Source: Caenorhabditis elegans (taxonomy: Eukaryota > Nematoda > Chromadorea > Rhabditida > Rhabditidae). From it: 64,000 nt of DNA. The stretch lies in contig NC_003279.8 in assembly GCF_000002985.6 (NCBI RefSeq), positions 10,850,001-10,914,000 of the forward strand. The letters are read 5' to 3'. Below, one piece after another: positions 23,201 through 32,900 of this stretch. Position 1 is the stretch's first letter, and every line of letters starts with the position of its first letter. The notes below the pieces were generated by a model. It saw nothing but the letters and a program-made list of their open reading frames with translations, had not been told where the DNA came from and made no database searches. The position numbers and the translations under genes were made by a program.

Positions 23201-25013
23201 TGCTCCGAAAGAGTGCTCAAAAACAAGAAAACATTCTGAGAGCTTTTTGGAGTTTTAAAGCCATATTTGTACCAATTCTACGGGTCGCAAGTCTCAAGGA
23301 ACAACAATGCTTGAACTATCCAAAAAATTCACGGAAAATTTTCAGATCCAAACTTCCGGGAGTATTTTTCTTTGAATTTTTATGAATTTTTGCACAACTC
23401 ACATCATGCCAGATAAAGAAATGATCAATCACATCAACCAAATACTCAAATCTAATTCCACATAACGGATCCGGACACGCAAACGGATGAATCTGACATC
23501 CACATCGTTCTGCGTGCTGATAAAATGTGACAGCATCGACGTGGCGTATTCCACATCCCCAACATTCTCTGGCCATCCAAGTAGCGTGTCCAGTGCCATT
23601 CAGTGTTTGTGTGTAGTGCTCCAGGAATGAATCATAATTCTCGAATCGATTTCCACAACAGAAAAGCTTGACGGACTCGTGATCAAACATGTAGTGAATT
23701 CTCATATCTTGTGGGTCTTGAAACGAATGGGGACAATCATCCCAAGGACATGGATATGCTTGATTCTTTTTCAATAGTTTCCGATCGTCTTCGTAATTTT
23801 GTTTCAGCACATCTTCTTTTCGAATTCCACCTCTTTTCACTAATGGCACTTGGAAATGGCGAGTATTGTGGAGCCTCTGAAAAAAGGTTTTTTGAGATCC
23901 ACAATTTCCAATTTTTAACTTAAAAACCCACATAAATGCACTTTTTGAAAACCAGTCGATTCTTTGTAACTTTCTTCAGCTCTGCAGGCAATTTTTCGTA
24001 CATTTTGGGCGTTAAACCAATCAAATCCCAAAGTCTTGATTCTTCAAATCTATCCAATTGTCGTTTTATTTTTGCTGGAGCAACTTGAGGGTATACGCTA
24101 AAACTCGAAGATGGACCAGGATTTTGTGATGCTTCTGGAGCTTTCTTGGATGATGTTGTAAGGGATTCTTAAAAATAAAAGAGCTACTTCAGAAGTGTCA
24201 GAAATCTACAATTTCTTGGAATTTTGGAAAAAATTAATTAGATGAAAAGTTAGAGTATAAAAACATTTTCAGCATCTACACGTCAAATATTCTCAGCGTT
24301 TTTAAAACTTTTTTTTTTCTAATTTGGTGCTATCTTCAGTACTGCAGCCTGGTTTTTGTGTACCCGGTACCAAAAAAATGTTGAACTAGGTTCTCCAGGT
24401 GGCCTACACCTGCCTCGTGACTACTAAAAACAAATGGATGGGAATGAAAACTGAGCAAATCGTCAATTTACATTGTGTGGATTCTAGGCACGTAGGCAGG
24501 TATGTAGGCAATCAGGTTAACCAGGTGACTCACCAAGTTTGTAGATATGAAGTGTTCTATCGTAGATGACATCTGACTTGCTAATGTTCAAATAGTCGAC
24601 AACAGGCGTTGCATGCTCACGGAGCAACTGACAACATTCACAGGTTACTGTAGGATCTTCAACTTCTGAGACTTCTGGATTCTGGTTGGAATCCAAGATT
24701 TGGGGCTTTTGGTTTTCGGACTGGAAATTTTTAAAATTTAAGTTTTGGGGGAATTTGAAAAAAAAGTTTCAGATTTAATAAAAAACTTCATATTTCCAGA
24801 TAGCTCCGAAAATATTCGAGCAACTCGGAGCAAGCCTACAAGCTTTAAAATTCTGAAAAAAAAACAAATAAATAAAACAAATTTCAGATCCAAATTTTAG
24901 GAGATTCTTTTTTTTGACGATCTAGTCAAAAAATTCTAAGCTTTCAAGTAAAAAAGTAAATTCTACAGTATCAAATCTAGACAAACCTCTTCATTTTTCG
25001 ACTTGGGCGTCAT
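20242..25013 (-). CDS. C2H2 zinc-finger protein, 6 exons, 517 aa
   Basis: Exons complement(20242..20679, 21133..21324, 23403..23876, 23932..24167, 24534..24720, 24987..25013), all phases closing. Residues 10-150 are low-complexity and polar, with a CECC motif. A C2H2-like finger at about 193-216 (PCPWDDCPHSF..HYMFDH) is followed by an irregular Cys/His-rich stretch (CCGNRF, CWGCGIRH, CGCQIHPFACPDPLC). A canonical finger at 350-370 reads YKCGLCNIQF..HVATH. The C-terminal 146 residues are helical and acidic, ending EDEEINVVE. Likely a nuclear DNA- or RNA-binding protein; no orthologue recognised. The 2078-bp fourth intron contains a large foldback element and is the only long intron in the gene. 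Confidence 0.75.
21617..21690 (+). pseudogene. tRNA-like segment (left arm of palindrome)
   Basis: Contains an A-box-like TGGTCGAGTGG near 21625, a B-box GGTTCGGTTCC near 21669, and a T-stem that pairs perfectly (GTGGG/CCCAC). An anticodon-loop-like TTGAGCA would give GAG (Leu-type). The acceptor stem does not pair and no extended variable arm is clear. I therefore read it as a tRNA-derived relic with a possible internal Pol III promoter, not a functional tRNA gene. Confidence 0.55.
22689..22762 (-). pseudogene. tRNA-like segment (right arm of palindrome)
   Basis: Mirror copy of the tRNA-like sequence at 21617-21690, with the same A and B boxes on the opposite strand. The two would transcribe toward each other and the palindrome centre. 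Confidence 0.55.
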
Positions 25014-26208
25014 TTCGGGGATACAACTAAATCTACGGGAAAATCTGAAAACCCGTCCATTATCTGATAGTTTTGAGAAAAAAATTTTGATGAAAAAATA
25101 GTATACAAACAAAAAAAACAGAGTGCAAAAAATAATTAAATTTTGTATGAAAATGTTTGGTTGGCACGGAAAAGACGAAATTCTGTGCATGATGCGGGGC
25201 CGGGCGAAATAGTGTAAAGACGCAGTAGAGACGCAGGCGTTGAGACACCCAAAATGTGTGGCGAATTGATGAGAGTGAGAGAGTGTAATGAGATGAAGAG
25301 AGTGGAAGAGAAATAGAAATTAGATGGGTGTTCTTCAAAAAAAAAGGAAACGAATAGGTTTGGAGCATTTGTTGGGGAATTTTCGGGGGCAGTGGGAAAG
25401 CCAGAAAATGTCGGAACTAGGCAATGCATTTGCGCGGAAGTTCAAAAATAGTATAGCTTGTTTCTAGATTGTTTTTTAAATTTTAAAAAATCATATAACC
25501 TTATTCGAAGTTATAGTTTTTTTACAAAGTGAGCAAAATATGTTGAATTTACGGTTGAGCAACTTGATCAATATTTTATTTTATTCAGTAGAGAAATTTA
25601 ATGACTTTTCGATTTTGTTTTCAATTTTGCAGTATTGTCCAACGAAAGTCTAAACAATTTTTTGCCACTTCAAAAGAAAAAGTGCCAAAATTTTCCATAA
25701 GTATTCAGAAAAAATATTTGTTTCACAAAATTTTTGAAATCATATTTCATTTATGGTGATGAAGAAAATGTAGGACAACAAATGATATCTTAATAATTTA
25801 GCCTTAATTTTAAAGAAGTTTTTGAGAATTAGAAATAAAATTTTAAAAAACCAAATTCAAATTGCTTTTAATGGTAAAAAATGTATTCGAGAAATTTTTT
25901 TTTTTTATTTAGTCATTTTTCTGAAAAATTCAACTAAAACACCGAAAAAATAAACTTTGGAATTTAGAATCTGCCGGAAGGCAGGCACGCAAGCCTGAAG
26001 GCATGACTGCCTACTTTGAAAACCTCGTGAATTTTCAGCCGGAAGTGCGTAAAAAAACAAATGACGCATAGATATGAAAACTCAAAAAATCAACAATGAA
26101 ATTATGAAAACTATGCATTGATTCATTGTAATTTACGTCATTTCCTTATCAGCAACAATATTCTCTATTTAAAAAACATCAATTTTTATCGGTTCTCAAC
26201 AAGTCATT
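25014..26208. other. Divergent intergenic region
   Basis: Lies between the start of the minus-strand zinc-finger gene and the plus-strand MATH-BTB gene, so both promoters are probably here. 25200-25330 is GA-rich on the plus strand (GAGAGTGAGAGAGTG). No exon seen. Confidence 0.45.
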
Positions 26209-27695
26209 ATGACTAATTCGACAAGAAAATTCTCTTTGAAACAAAAATTTACAAATGTTTCTTGTATGGTCAATCATGAAAAGCGATATGGCCCATCACA
26301 AGTTCATTTTGATATTCCCTGGTAAGTCTCTCAGATGCTTTTAATCTTTTATTTCGCACGTTTTTTGAGTAGTTAGTAGCCAGGAACGTAGCATAAGGCA
26401 TACCTTCCTACCTACCTGCCTGCCTATGCTTACCTACTTACGTGCCTGTAGTTGCCTGATTGTGAGGACTTTCCTGCTCAAATATACTTGCCTACTTTAC
26501 TTCCTGTCTATAATGGCTTACCTATCTACCTGCCTATTTGTCTGTCCACCTATGTGCATGCATGCCTGTCTATGCCTACCTGCCTACCTATACCCCTGCA
26601 ATGTGTCTCCATGCCTTTGAGTTTACCTGACTAGAATACAAAAATAGATACAAGTACGTGAGCAGGTCTTGCCGTGTATGTGAGCCTAAAAATGTGGCTA
26701 CTCATAACTGCCCGCCTACCTATGATCCTACCTTCCTCATAAAAACAACATTCCGTTTTTCTACAGGAGAATGAAAATCCAGCGCTCCGGTTCCGATCTG
26801 GCCGCATTTTTATGTTGTCAAAAATCTGAAAACGCTGAAAATTTGATGGTTCACTTCGAGATGAAGCTTATATCAATTCTTGGAACTGAAAAGTCAAGGA
26901 AGACTAAATTCAAAATTTGCGATTTAAAACCAGGGAATGATGGTTATGGATGGGATTTTATGAATTGGGAGGATATGGAGAACCAGTTCCTGATAGACGA
27001 TTCTATTCGAATGGAATGCCACGTGGAACTGAAATATATTGAACGGACGAGTTACAGAAAGTTTGATGAGAGTGCCAAAGAGTTTTCGGATGTTATTTTG
27101 GTAGCTGAGAAGCAAAAGTTTTACGTTTCCAAGCTGGTAAGAATTGTGAAAAGAAGCTCATCGCTGATTGGTTGGCGTCGACATCAATCGTTAAATTTCA
27201 GTTTCTATCATTCCAATCTTCATATTTCCACGCACTACTTCTCGGAAACTTTATTGAATCTACGAGCTCAGAAATCGAACTAAAAGATGTCAACTCTACA
27301 TATTTTCAATATTTCTTGGAGCTTCTCCATGGAGAATCTTCAATCACTGCTGAAAATGTTGAGCACATTCTCCATCTGGCAGATATGTTCGATGCACGAA
27401 CAGCAATTCGGAGATGCGAGGAATTTCTGAACTCCCTCTGTCCGAATGTGAAGCTGAAAGATAAATTAAGACTGGCCGTGCAGTATAGACTTGGCACATT
27501 GAAGGTAGGTATTCTAGATAGACAGCGGGCCTGGTTCACGAAAAAATCTAGTTCCAAGTTATTTTAATTATTTTATTTTTCCAGGAAAAAAGTTTGGAGG
27601 AAGTCAAAACAATTGCAGATATCCCGGATATTTTACCAGTGCCCATACGTGAATTGAACCTGAGAAGTGCGATTTCACTGCTTCGAAGATCTTAA
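26209..27695 (+). CDS. MATH-BTB domain protein, 4 exons, 298 aa
   Basis: Exons 26209..26321, 26767..27136, 27202..27504, 27585..27695, in phase. Residues 1 to about 160 fit a divergent MATH (TRAF-like) domain: KRYGPSQVHFDIPWRMKI, then YGWDFMNWEDMENQFLIDDS, where the family has W-G-x-x-x-F-x-x-W-x-x-L. A BTB/POZ fold follows from about 163: FSDVILVAEKQKFYVSKLFL, then the FIESTSSEIELKD.YFQYFLELLHGE region and a helical C-terminus. Worm MATH-BTB (bath) proteins include MEL-26, a substrate adaptor for CUL-3 ubiquitin ligases, where MATH binds the substrate and BTB binds the cullin. That role is inferred here. The first intron is rich in CCTGCCTACC-type repeat. I cannot assign the bath/btb number. 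Confidence 0.8.
26395..26640 (+). repeat. CCTGCCTACC simple-repeat tract in an intron
   Basis: A dense run of CTGCCTACC/TACCTACCTGCC variants lies in intron 1 of the MATH-BTB gene. The same motif recurs at many sites in this window on both strands. Confidence 0.7.
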
Positions 27696-28104
27696 TTTTG
27701 TAATCTAAAAAAACCTCTAAAGTTATAAATATTAATAATAATATAATTGTGTTACATGTATGCCTTTCACATGCCTGCCTGCCTTTTCCATGTATGCCAT
27801 TCCGGCTCGCCTGGCTATGTGGTGGCATTTTTCAGCGTGTTTACCTCATTTCAGTTTCTCGACCTTTTTAAATCAAAATGTTGAATAACAGCAGGTAACA
27901 GAAATTAAAACCGCTCTTATGGCTTTCTTAAAAAGTGCTTGCCTACGTGCCTGCCTCATGCCTGATCTCTAGACAAAAGCACAGTCTAGTCAAAATTTCT
28001 TTAACCATGCTGGCTAGCCGGATATACAATTCTGAAATAAACGAGCAGGACATTTTAATATTTATTGGGCACGACGATATCACAATCAAAAAGTTCCAGA
28101 TTTC
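27696..28104. other. Convergent intergenic spacer
   Basis: Short spacer between two convergent genes with CATGCCTGCCTGCC-type repeat near 27750-27800 and 27935-27970. No gene seen. Confidence 0.4.
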
Positions 28105-28326
28105 TTAGGATCCCAAGTAGCACGACTGGTCAGTGCGTGCCTTGAACACTTGTCCTCCTGGATTGGTATTTCCACCGGAACCTCCTTGATTGTTGTTATT
28201 GTTGTTGGATTGACCACCCTGTCCCTGTGCATAGTCTTCACGAGCGTATCCAGAAGAGGATGCATTTGAGCCCATGTAGCCCGATCCATAACCACCAGCG
28301 CCCATGTATGCCGACTTATCCGCCAT
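28105..28326 (-). CDS. Small Gly/Asn/Ser-rich protein, 73 aa
   Basis: Single-exon frame starting MADKSAYMGAGGYGSGYMGS, then a run of six Asn and a Gly-Gly-rich tail ending QSCYLGS. Composition is low complexity with regularly spaced Tyr, with no signal peptide or membrane segment. The frame is open upstream to 28434, but those residues are unlike the rest, so the start at 28326 is preferred. A 12-G run lies ~115 bp upstream. No family recognised. Confidence 0.55.
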   Translation of the reverse strand: MADKSAYMGAGGYGSGYMGSNASSSGYAREDYAQGQGGQSNNNNNNQGGSGGNTNPGGQVFKARTDQSCYLGS

Positions 28327-28440
28327 TTCGGTTGTTTTCCGTTTGTGGTTGATCAGAGAAAGTGTTTCTCGGAAGGCTGAAGAATTGGAGAAGTTGAACG
28401 ATTTAAATAGGGAGAAAATAGAGATCTGGAGCAAAGATAA

Positions 28441-28452
28441 GGGGGGGGGGGG
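28441..28452 (+). repeat. G12 homopolymer tract
   Basis: Twelve consecutive G residues in otherwise AT-rich DNA, in the presumed promoter of the minus-strand gene at 28105-28326. Runs of this length can form G-quadruplexes. Confidence 0.95.
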
Positions 28453-28552
28453 AAGTTCATTCCGTGAACTTTAGAAAATTTTAAATGAACTTTTGAAATT
28501 TTTGTTTCCATAAAATATTCAAAAAAGTCCAAAATAAAATATCACACATACA

Positions 28553-28760
28553 TACATACATAGATAACCAGGCAGGCATGGGGAAAATGACCTACATAGG
28601 AATGTAGCTTATGAGGTTGCCACGCACTAGGAATATAGGTAGGTGTGAGGTAGGTACATAACTAGGCATACGGTAGGCATAGTGAGGGAAATAGGCAGGT
28701 GTAAATAAGATAGCGTATGAAAAAAGCATGAGGTAGGTAGGCAGGTGAACATGAGGTAGA
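28553..28760 (-). repeat. GGTAGGCAGG-type simple repeat
   Basis: Clustered AGGTAGGTAGGCAGGTG and related units (reverse complement of CCTGCCTACC) in the intergenic region. Confidence 0.6.
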
Positions 28761-29137
28761 TCTGCAGTCGGGCTTGTTACACATTAACCCTATTTTTCGA
28801 ACAATCCTGGTTTTTTTTGGGTTTTGTATGTGGGTAGGCGTTGGTTGCCTTGAAGAAAAAAACACATTTTCTGCCTTTATGGCTTGATGACGGATTTCAG
28901 GAAAACATTCTTCACAGTATTCTGTGCGAGTTATCAAAAGAGTCAAAATATTTTTATTTTTTGTAGAAATTTTTCGAAAACATGTTTTTTTTTCAAATTT
29001 TACAATAGACAAAATCGTGCTTTGCTGAAAGTATTAGATGCATTATCCCTTATAAATTTAACGGAAAACATGTTTTTATTAAATACATAATATATCCATA
29101 TAAAAAGGGTACCTGCAAGTGAGTTTACATTCAAACC
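28761..29137. other. Intergenic, promoter side of EF-hand gene
   Basis: AT-rich with no exon recognised. TATAAAAAGGG at about 29098-29108 is a good TATA candidate 30-40 bp before the ATG at 29138. Confidence 0.45.
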
Positions 29138-29572
29138 ATGAATTCTATCTTCTTCCTACTCATCGTTCTTGCCTGGATTCCAACGTTTGGAAGTACTCAG
29201 GGGCTTCTTGATGCAAGTTTTTGACAATGTTCAAAACAATTTATATAGGTATGTACTATACAGGAGCTAACCAATGATCTTTTGGCGAGAAAGCACTTGA
29301 CGAAAACTGAAGAGGAGATTCGTAAGGTGTTCCAAGATTTGGACAAAGACGGAGATGGCTTCATCTCTGTTGCTGAACTGCAAGCCGTCATGACCAACTT
29401 GCAAGCATGGCTGACTGAAGAAGAGATCGACGATGGGATTCGTAGCGCCGATATCAGCGGAGATGGGCTGGTCGATTTAGAGGAGTTCATCGATGTGACC
29501 ATGCATTCGCAGCAGTATAGTAAGAGAATCACAAACAGTAACTTTTCCGTTCCCCTGAAAAATTTTGAATAA
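29138..29572 (+). CDS. Secreted calmodulin-like protein with two EF-hands, 127 aa
   Basis: Exons 29138..29212 and 29264..29572. Residues 1-19 are a signal peptide ([19 protein letters not shown]). Two EF-hand loops follow, [12 protein letters not shown] and [12 protein letters not shown], with Asp at loop positions 1 and 5 and Glu at 12, so both look able to bind calcium. The lead-in [19 protein letters not shown] resembles calmodulin EF-hand 3. The only donor that keeps frame is GAT|GCAAGT, implying a GC-AG intron of 51 bp. An alternative acceptor at 29248 adds five residues. AATAAA overlaps the stop codon. A calmodulin fold sent to the secretory route is unusual; function unknown. Confidence 0.7.
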
Positions 29573-29963
29573 ATATTTTATCTACCTTCATTTGAAAACT
29601 CATGACATAAACGGTAGGCAGGAACTTAGGCATGCAAAAGTGCCTGCCAGGCTTGACTACAGTGTATATTTTCCAAAGGGTGTTGCTCAATTTCTCTGCC
29701 CTCTGAAATCAAATTGATCACCCAGGTTGTGATGAAATTATTTCAGGATGCCTGAACGTCTTAATTTTGTGAATGATTTTTTATGATTTTTGCAAGAAAA
29801 GGCGAGAAAATGCAACAAGAAACCTGTCATCAATCTGGACGAGAATTAGTGAGAAAAAGAAAAGAAATGAGTAGACTAGAAATAATATAAAATGCCTCAA
29901 AATGATTAAAAGTAGAGAGATCAGAACTATTAGACCATGCAAAAATGGAATTATTTGAAATTA

Positions 29964-32900
29964 TCACAGAGCCCATTCCTCGGTCCTCCAGACAGCAATG
30001 GAATAGACGTCGGCAAGCTTCTCCTCAGCCACGAAACGATGTGAAAGGCTTCTGAATTGTCGTCCAATGCACACAACAAGAGCGGCTCCCTGAGTTTCTA
30101 CTGTAGCTGGGCTCGAGCGGAATCTGGAAATAAGTTGGATGATCAGGGTGTCTTCGAATTCAAATGTTAAACGGGGTTTTCATGTTTCCATTGAAGTTGA
30201 GGAATGTGATGCAGGACTAGTAGGAATTTATAAGAAAGCTCGAATTCAGGCCTACCCACGTGCCTTCAAAACAAGGATAGGCTTAAATTCTTTCGGCTAA
30301 GACTCCCAAAACATACCTATCAACAGTTTCGCTGACTCTTTCCCGTACCCATCCAAGACCACTTTCTGATGAAGCTGTGCTCAATGTGGTAGCCTTTCCA
30401 CGTGTATTTTCTTCTTCACGGGATGGTTCTTCCAATATACAAATTGATGTGATGTCTCCTTCAAATGGACGGCATGCTGACAATGGTTGAAGCTGAAAAT
30501 ATTAATCTTAAGATTCACACGTTCATCTTTAATCTCACTGTAGTAGCGTGAGCTATGACTAGCAGCCCTTTGGAAGTTCCAATGTACAGTTGATCTCCGT
30601 CATTTCTTTCCAATAAACCAATACATGTAACATAATTCTGACTGGCCATTTCCATATCAATTGTATGAATTGTTTCACTTCCAGGCATCACTTTTCGAAT
30701 ATCCAGTGATCCAGTCACTTGTCGTTTTTCCACTTCAACCATTTGAACTTTCGAGCTTTTCTCTAATGCGATCCACACTTTTTGTGCATCTTTCGAGCCA
30801 ACTAACTGTCTGACAATACACTTATCATCTGGAAGATAAAGACTTGACGAGAAGCTGAAAGAATCGTTCGAAGCTATATGATGAATTGAAATTCGTCCTT
30901 CTGAATGTCCCGCCCATATTTGACGGGTTGAACCATTGCCCAGGAATGTGGCTGTCCGAATTTCATACGGTGAATCGATTGTTCCAAGATGGGATACCTG
31001 AAAAATGTGATTTTCTCCAACTTTTTGTTTTTTTTTCTGTGTTTTTATTCAATTTACAAAACAACTCGATTTTTAACAAATTTTTAACATGATTGAAATT
31101 CAAAATTTTCTCCATCGATACTTTGAAATAAAATTTTGCCATATTGGATTTTTTGAACAAATAATTTAGTTTTCTGAATTATTTGATACATTTTGTAAAT
31201 AAATATCCTCAAACTTTCGAAATATTCAAACTTTAAAATTCGAGTGTGCCTGCAAATTTCACTATAACCGTAGTCCTTCACTCATGCAAGCGCGCCCCTT
31301 TGAGAAATTTCGTATGGCGCTGTTTTGAAAATAAAGAATTTTCAGTATTTTTATTTATTTTGCTGCTTTTTTCAAAATTTTTTCTTGATTTTAAGAGTTT
31401 TTATTCATATTTTTATTTTGTTTAATTTTAAAAAATTAATTTTAATAATTTTTTAATCTTTAATTGAATATATTTCAATACATTTAGTTTTCTTCGTTTT
31501 TCTCGCATTTTCAACGCTAATTTAAAAAAATTAATTTAAACTATAATTTTTCAGAACAGCCGCTGGGATTGGATCGAAAACGAATCTTCACGACAAGTGC
31601 ACCTCGTTTCAGGTATTTTTATTCGAAAATTAAAAAAAATTAAAACTTACGGAATTTGATTCGGAAAGCTTCAAAAGCACAATTTGTTTATCAGAAATTA
31701 GTATAAGCACGTCGTTGCTTATCAGTTCAGGTGCACAAATCTAAAATTTTGTTTGAAAATTAAACAAATTTCGTATTTTTTGGGGCTCACCAAAGTTCCA
31801 TTAAGTGATGGCAACTGCAAGTGCCCGGTTTCATGTAGAGATATTCCATATACAGTAACCTGTCCACATTCGTCGCAAGACCACACAGAATCTCGAACCT
31901 TGCTCACATACTTGCCTCGATGAGGTAACTCAATCGATTTTTGGTCAACAAATCCGTATTGTGTGCATCCCATGACTACCATTTCCCGTCCACTGAGCCA
32001 AAGTTGAGCTTCAAAGTCATCCGGATCATCAATTTCGTCCGTTATTCCTACTGCCATCAGCTGAGTTGGTGGTAGAGCTTCTCCAAGTTCACAAACATCA
32101 AGAAGATGTGTGAATTCTGGAGCTGCACAGAATCCGACTAGTTGAGACGACGAAGGTCGGGATTCTGGATGAGCCGACCAGCAGTGAACGAGAAGATCCA
32201 GCATTGGAGTTGGAAGGAGAAGCTCGTGCGGTAAAAGTACGGGACGGGCTCCGTCGAGCATTCTTTCTTTCACATGCTCTTCACTTTCGAATGGGAATTT
32301 CAGAGTGAGAAGTTCATAGAGGAACATTCCAAACGAAAAGCAATCCACTTTTTGTGTATATTCCTCTTCTCCATTGAACCTTACAATTTCTGGAGCCATA
32401 AATCCTTCCGTTCCTCCGAATCCCTTTGCTCCACCTGATGGAAGTACACTTCTTGATATCCCGTAATCTCCAAGTTTCAATAGAACATCAGTCTGTGGAC
32501 TGAATGGAGCAGGAAATCTCCATCCAAGTACATTTTCCGACTTGAGATCTCTGTAGATAATATGTGCAGAATGAAGATATTCCAGTGCTCGAGCAACTTG
32601 AACTGCAGACTCTTTGATAACTCCAAGTGAGAGCTTAGTTCCAGCTTTTCGATGAGATCCCAGCAGCTGGTTAAGTGCTCCGAGAGGTGCAAGCTCTACA
32701 ACAAGAGACAATGGAAAAGTGCAAACTCCAACTAGTCCAATAACATTTGGATGTTTCATCCTACTCAATAAACTGAGCTCTTGTCTTGAAGTACAGTATG
32801 CTCTACACGCAAATTCCATACTATCCCTCTTCCATTTGTCTGCTGCTGCCTTATAAGCTGCGAGAGCCGAAGGCCTGCCTCCAGGCCCTGGGTCTACAGG

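Noticed and set aside
26426-26634. Cys/Leu/Tyr-rich frames in the MATH-BTB intron
   Set aside because: Translation of the CTGCCTAC simple repeat between two well-supported exons.
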